From: Paraescarpia echinospica
Taxonomy: Eukaryota > Annelida > Polychaeta > Sabellida > Siboglinidae
Direction: 5' to 3'
Assembly (NCBI GenBank): GCA_020002185.1
Contig: CM034533.1
Coordinates: 55,297,486 to 55,361,485 of the forward strand
Length of the DNA: 64,000 nt
Shown in pieces: positions 41,330 through 64,000 of the stretch. Positions within the stretch are counted from its first letter, which is position 1. Every line of letters begins with the position of its first letter. The notes beneath the pieces were generated by a model. That model saw only the letters and a list, made by a program, of their open reading frames with translations. It did no database searches and had not been told where the DNA came from. Position numbers and translations under genes: made by a program.

Positions 41330-42880
41330 TCCTGCTTGCTCTCGTGGTTTGTTTTCATCGAGTGTCTTCTGTAGCCTATTCGTTAATATCTTTGTGTGTA
41401 ATTTGTAGATGTTTGATAACAGACATCAGTCTGTAGTTCTTTCTTATTTCCCTTCTTGAAGATTATCACTATCTTTGCGTTCTTCCATGCTGTGGGTAAT
41501 CGTCTTTCTAATAAGCATTTAGTATACAGCTTAGCCAGTGTCTTTGAGATGGTATCTTCTCCTGCTTTTAATGTTTAAATGTTATCCTGGTCGTTGCCTG
41601 ATGTCTTCCCATTCTTCATATCTCTTAGCACTGCTTCCACCTCCCATGGTGTTATCTCTGGTACATCTTTCTGGTCAGTGTGAATTATGGTATTCTGTTC
41701 ACTGTCGTATAGCTCGGTGTAGAATTCCTCTATTTCTTCCATGATCATATCTTGGTCTTATATTTCTCTACCCTACTTGTCTAGAAGTGTAATCAGTCTG
41801 TCTTGGCCTAGTGTCTGTATTCTTCTTGCTTTCTTCAGACTCTTTGATGACATAATCGTTTCCCGTATGATCTCTTGTTTGTACTTTCTGATGTCCTCCT
41901 TTGCTTTCTTTTTCATTGTCTTGCATATTTTTGCGTACTCTATTTGTTTTTTACGGTCTTCGTTATCCACCATTTCTCATCGTTTCTTCATCAGTGCTCG
42001 TGTCGGTGATGATATTCTCATCACTGCCTGCCTATTGATTGCTTTGGCTACACTTGTCGCACTTAGTTGGATCATCGTCGTCTAGTTCCTGTAGTGTCTT
42101 GAATCGATTTTGCAGTTCGAGTTGGAATTCGATCTTTTTTCCAATTTGTGTGGAATCTACACTCGGTGGTTTCTTGTTTATCAACTTCTTCCTTTCAGCC
42201 TTGACGTCCAGTTTGATGTTGCTCATTACCATTCTGTGGTCACTTCCAATGTTGACTTGGTTGATGACAGTTACGTTAGTGACCATGTCTGGCCTGTTTG
42301 TTAGGATGTAGTCAATTTCGTTCTTCATTTCTCCATTTGGGCTTTTCCATGTCCATCTCCTCCCTGCTTTCTTCTGGAACATGGTATTTGTGATTTTGTA
42401 CTTTCTTGATGTTGCCTATTCTACCAAGGTGTCGCCTCTTTAATTTCTACAAATAGGCCAAATTTGCCTGTTGCCATTTCCGAAATGTCTGTTCAGTTCC
42501 CTTGTGCATTAAAGTCTCCCATCACTATCATTTAGTGGGTTGGCTTTTCTGAGGTCTCATCCACGTTGTTGTAGAAGTTGTTGTGGGTGCATATACTGGT
42601 ATTATCTTCAGTTTGTAGCGCTTTGTTATGCATAGAACAAGTTCTGCTACTCTGGGGCTGATGCTGTTATATATTGTTTTTCCATTTCTTGTTTATGAGA
42701 AAGCCTACTCCTGCTTGGCCATTGTTCGCTGTGGAATGGTATACTAGATTGCCGCTTTTGTAAGGTAGTAGAAGAAGATCACATCCCATACCAACCTGGT
42801 TTCCCTAAGTTCTTCCTCCAGTTCTTGTATCTGTTCATCTCTTAATAATGTTCTTATGTTATATGTTGCTATCTACAGTC
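41330..42880 (-). pseudogene. RTE-like LINE, endonuclease to start of RT, internally deleted
   Basis: On the minus strand, from right to left: a degraded endonuclease start (YNIRTLLRDEQIQELEEELR); KAGRRWTWKSPNGEMKNEID with IDYIL and NIGSDHRMVMSNIKLDVKAE of the endonuclease C-terminal half; a coiled linker (RKKQIEYAKICKTMKKKAKE); then FYTELYDSEQ, VPEITPWEVEAVLRDMKNGK and LPTAWKNAKIVIIFKKGNKK before the polymerase core. Most of the RT palm is absent. Multiple stops and frameshifts. Confidence 0.8.
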
Positions 42881-42884
42881 TACT

Positions 42885-43128
42885 TTCATTTTCTCGCCGG
42901 CTCTTTTTGACCCAGAGATTCTTAGCACCCCCTGCTAGTTGACTACCTTTCCACGCTGGCCGGTGTGTGTGGAAGGGGGGGAGGCGACATAGGGTGAACG
43001 AAATTGCCCAATTTTCTAGACGCCAGCCGAACCAGTACCAAACCACTGCCCAGCCGGCGCCGGTATTCGAACCCAGATCCCTCCAGTCGAAAGTCCGGAT
43101 TTCTAACCACTCGGCCACTGCACCCCAC
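42885..43128 (-). mobile_element. tRNA-derived SINE
   Basis: The minus strand starts GGTGCAGTGGCCGAGTGG, a Ser/Leu-tRNA-like A box, followed about 45 bp later by TCTGGGTTCGAATACC, a B box. A non-tRNA body follows (CAATTTCGTTCACCCTATGT, CCCCTTCCACACACACCGG). The tRNA-like head plus unrelated tail is the layout of a SINE. Confidence 0.75.
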
Positions 43129-43696
43129 TTGTACTGTACTGATACTGTTGTTATAAACACCTTACTTTAATGTTTTTTAAATGTAAAAAATAGGAGAAAA
43201 AAAAATTGCTATCTTTACCTTAAACCTGACACTAAAACCCTTTTATGAATTGCATGTCACTGTGTCAATGCGTTGTACTATCTATTTATACTATATGACG
43301 TCATTCGTGTTTTGTCTTCATATTTCCATTTTATCGCAGATACTCAGTTGACAAGTATTTTCCAGTGCACACTATACCATTCAATTATCGCTTTGCCTCA
43401 TGGTGTTAGATTGTGTTAGTTTATATTGGATTGCGACGCCTTGTTGACATTTTTTATTTGTGTGAAATCTAAAAAATGTACAATTATTACATTACCTAAT
43501 TACAGGTGGTTCTCGAAATAAGCCCCCAGGGGTTTCTAGAGAATCTCCCGAGTTACTTGGTGTAACCATAGTTATGTTCATACTTGTAATATTACTGTAA
43601 CCGAGTAACCAAGTAAACTTCATTTCATTTCAATAGTCTGTATGTATGAAGGTGTATTTGCTGATAAATATTGTACTCAGCAGGTACACAGCAAGC

Positions 43697-61233
<17,537 letters not shown>

Positions 61234-61589
61234 GTAAGTAGTGGTGACTAAAATTAATCGAGAACTGAGAGACCTTAGTAGTGAAAAATGCCTAAAATGT
61301 AGTTTAACCCTTTATACCCTGGAAAGGTGAACTGTCCTGATCCCCAACTGCCCGAAACTGTCTGTAGATGTAGGATGCACTTTAATGACTTGTATGTGTG
61401 GTGCCATCTATTGGATAATTGTGTGCTATTTTTACGCTAGTGTTGTTTGAAAACATATCTAACTAAATCTGTTTGAGTACTCTGGGGAATTGGAATGCAT
61501 ATCACTAAAATGTCTAAAGGGTTTATGACCCACTAGACAAGGAAATTAAGAGATCAGATAGAGCATTTAACTGATAGAGATTTGTGCCA

Positions 61590-64000
61590 ATGTTCAACAC
61601 AAATAGTGGTATGTGCCCAGATTCAGCACAAATAGTGGTCTGTGCCCAGGTTCAGTACAAATAGTGGTCTGTGACCAGGTTCAGCACAAATAGTGTGGTC
61701 TGTGCCCAGGTTCAGCATTAATAATGGTCTGTGCCTACGTTCAGCACAAATAGTGGTTTGTGCCCAGGTTCAGCACAAATAGTGGTCTGTGCCCAAGTTC
61801 AGCATAAATAGTGGTCTGTGCCCAGGTAGGTTCAACACAAATAGTGGTCTGTGCCCAGGTTCAGCATAAATAGTGGTCCTTGCCCAGGTTCAGAACAAAT
61901 AGTGGTCAGTGTCTAGGTTCAGTACAAATAGTGGTCTGTGCCCAGGTTCAGCACAAATAGTGGTCGGTGCCCAGGTTCAGCATAAATAGTGCTATGTTCC
62001 CAGGTTCAGCATAAATAGTGGTCGGTGCCCAGGTTCAGCATAAATAGTGGTCTGTGCCCATGTTTAACACATATAGTGGTCGGTGCTCAGGTTCAGCACA
62101 AATAGTGGTCTGTGATCAGGTTCAGCATAAATAGTCGTATGTGCCTACGTTCAGCACAAATAGTCGTCTGTGCCCAGATTCAGCACAAATAGTGGTCGGT
62201 GCTCAGGTTCAGCATCAATAGTGGTCTGTGCCCAGGTTTAACACAAATAATGGTATGTGCCCAAGTTCAGCAGTATAAATAGTGGTCGGTGCCCAGGTTC
62301 TACACAAATAGTGGCCTGTGCCCAGGTTCAGCATAAATAGTCGTATGTGCCTACGTTCAGCACAAATAGTCGTCTGTGCCCAGATTCAGCACAAATAGTG
62401 GTCGGTGCTCAGGTTCAGCATCAATAGTGGTCTGTGCCCAGGTTTAACACAAATAATGGTATGTGCCCAAGTTCAGCAGTATAAATAGTGGTCGGTGCCC
62501 AGGTTCTACACAAATAGTGGCCTGTGCCCAGGTTCAGCATAAATAGTGGTCGGTGCCCGGGTTCAGCATAAATAGTGGTCTGTGCCCAGGTTCAACACAA
62601 ATAGTGGTATGTGCCCAAGTTCAGTATAAATAGTGGTCCTTGCCCAGGTTCAGCACAAATAGTGGTCGGTGCCCAGGTTCAGCACAGATAGTGGTCTGTG
62701 CCCACGTTCAACACAAATAGAGGTCTGTGCCCAGTTTTAGCAAAAATAGTGGTCTGTGCCCAGGTTCAACACAAATAGTTGTATGTGCCCAAGTTCATCA
62801 CAAATAGTGGTCGATGTATAGGTTCAACACAAATAGTGGTCTGTGCCCAGGTTCAGCACAAATAGTGGTCTGTGCCCAGGTTCAGCACAAATAGTGGTCG
62901 GTGCCCAGGTTCAGCACAGATAGTGGTCTGTGCCCAGGTTTAACACAAATAGTGCTCGGTGCCCAGGTTCAACACAAATAGTGGTCTGTGCCCAGGTTCA
63001 GCACAAATAGTGGTCTGTGATAAAGTTCAGCATAAATAGTCGTCTGTGCCTACGTTCAGCACAAATATTCGTCTGTGCCCAGGTTCAGCACAAATAATGG
63101 TTGGTGCCCAGGTTCAGCATAAATAGTGGTCTGTGCCCAGGTTCAACACAAATAATGGTATGTGCCCAAGTTCAGCAGCATAAATAGTGGTCGGTGCCCA
63201 GGTTCAACACGAATAGTGGCCTGTGCCCAGGTTCAGCATAAATAGTGGTCGGTGCCCGGGTTCAGCATAAATAGTGGTATGTGCCCAGGTTCAACACAAA
63301 TAGTGGTCTGTGCCCACGTTTGACACAAATAGTGGTATGTGCCCAAGTTCATCACAAATAGTGGTCGTTGCCCAGGTTCAACACAAATAGTGGTCTGTGC
63401 CCAGGTTCAGCACAAATAGTGGTCTGCGACCAGGTTCAGCACAAATAGTGGTCGGTGACTAGGTTCAGTACAAATAATGGTCTGTGCCCAGGTTCAGCAC
63501 AAATAGTGGTCTGTGCCCAGGTTCAACACAAATAATGGTATGTGCCCAAGTTCAGCAGCATAAATAGTGGTCGGTGCCCAGGTTCAACACGAATAGTGGC
63601 CTGTGCCCAGGTTCAGCATAAATAGTGGTCGGTGCCCGGGTTCAGCATAAATAGTGGTATGTGCCCAGGTTCAACACAAATAGTGGTATGTGCCCAAGTT
63701 CAGTATAAATAGTGGTCCTTGCCCAGGTTCAGCATAATTAGTGGTCGGTGACTAGGTTCAGTACAAATAGTGGTCTGTGCCCAGGTTCAGCACAAATAGT
63801 GGTTGGTGCCCTGGTTCAGCACATATAGTGGTCTGTGCCCAGGTTTACCACAAATAGTGGTCGGTGCCCAGGTTCAACACAAATAGTGGTCTGTGCCTAC
63901 GTTCAGTACAATTAGTGGTTTGTGCCCAGGTTCAGCACAAATAGTGGTCTGTGCCCAAGTTCAGCATAAATAGTGGTCTATGCCCAGGTTCAGCACAAAT
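61590..64000. repeat. 29-bp minisatellite, over 80 units, reaches window end
   Basis: The unit is GTGGTCTGTGCCCAGG plus TTCAGCACAAATA. More than 2.4 kb is filled. Variants recur in blocks: 62100-62320 is repeated at about 62325-62540, and 63120-63290 at about 63500-63670, so multi-unit segments were duplicated. The right end is beyond the window. Confidence 0.97.

Noticed and set aside
42110..42311. Plus-strand open frames in the RTE-like region
   Set aside because: Antisense shadows of the LINE endonuclease segment on the minus strand.

Overview
This is a 64-kb window of animal nuclear DNA. Coding information is split into short exons with GT..AG introns. Most of the sequence is intronic or intergenic and filled with tandem repeats and broken transposons: Ty3/gypsy LTR elements, several LINE types, a Penelope-like fragment, hAT-like DNA elements and tRNA-derived SINEs. 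I see no bacterial or viral gene organisation, no rRNA and no CRISPR array. The mix suggests a marine invertebrate. From memory, amphioxus (Branchiostoma) introns are known for minisatellites that include exon-intron boundaries, and the second gene here shows exactly that pattern, so a lancelet is my best but unproven guess.

Layout. 1-6.2 kb: a LINE fragment, then a 2.3-kb direct tandem duplication carrying two kinds of minisatellite, then another LINE 3' end. 7.1-9.4 kb, + strand: the last three exons of a gene encoding two IQ (calmodulin-binding) motifs and a long acidic, repetitive C-terminal tail. 9.4-15.2 kb: no recognisable gene. 15.2-31.1 kb: a transposon cluster with a MITE, a LINE, a Ty3/gypsy element (with a partial tandem copy) that splits a degenerate copy of an uncharacterised repetitive gene family, and a second Ty3/gypsy element inserted in one arm of a long-inverted-repeat element. 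31.1-43.1 kb: hAT-like elements, CR1-like LINE copies, a LINE interrupted by another LINE, an RTE-like LINE and a SINE.

43.7-64 kb, + strand: a multi-exon gene I could not identify. I placed thirteen consecutive exons whose splice phases agree at all twelve joins, giving about 545 codons, and the gene runs off the right edge. Most of its introns hold a different tandem repeat: 16, 54, 36, 44, 22, about 25, 70, 37 and 29 bp, plus CA/CG and GT-rich tracts. In one intron the 37-bp unit itself contains the splice acceptor and the first bases of the next exon, so the intron ends in about 21 near-copies of its own 3' splice site.

The two host genes have no visible functional link. The strongest signals are architectural: repeats that copy splice junctions, nested transposons datable by target-site duplications, and a minisatellite motif shared by introns of both genes. 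All exon calls come from reading frame, splice consensus and phase agreement only; no transcript or homology search was available.
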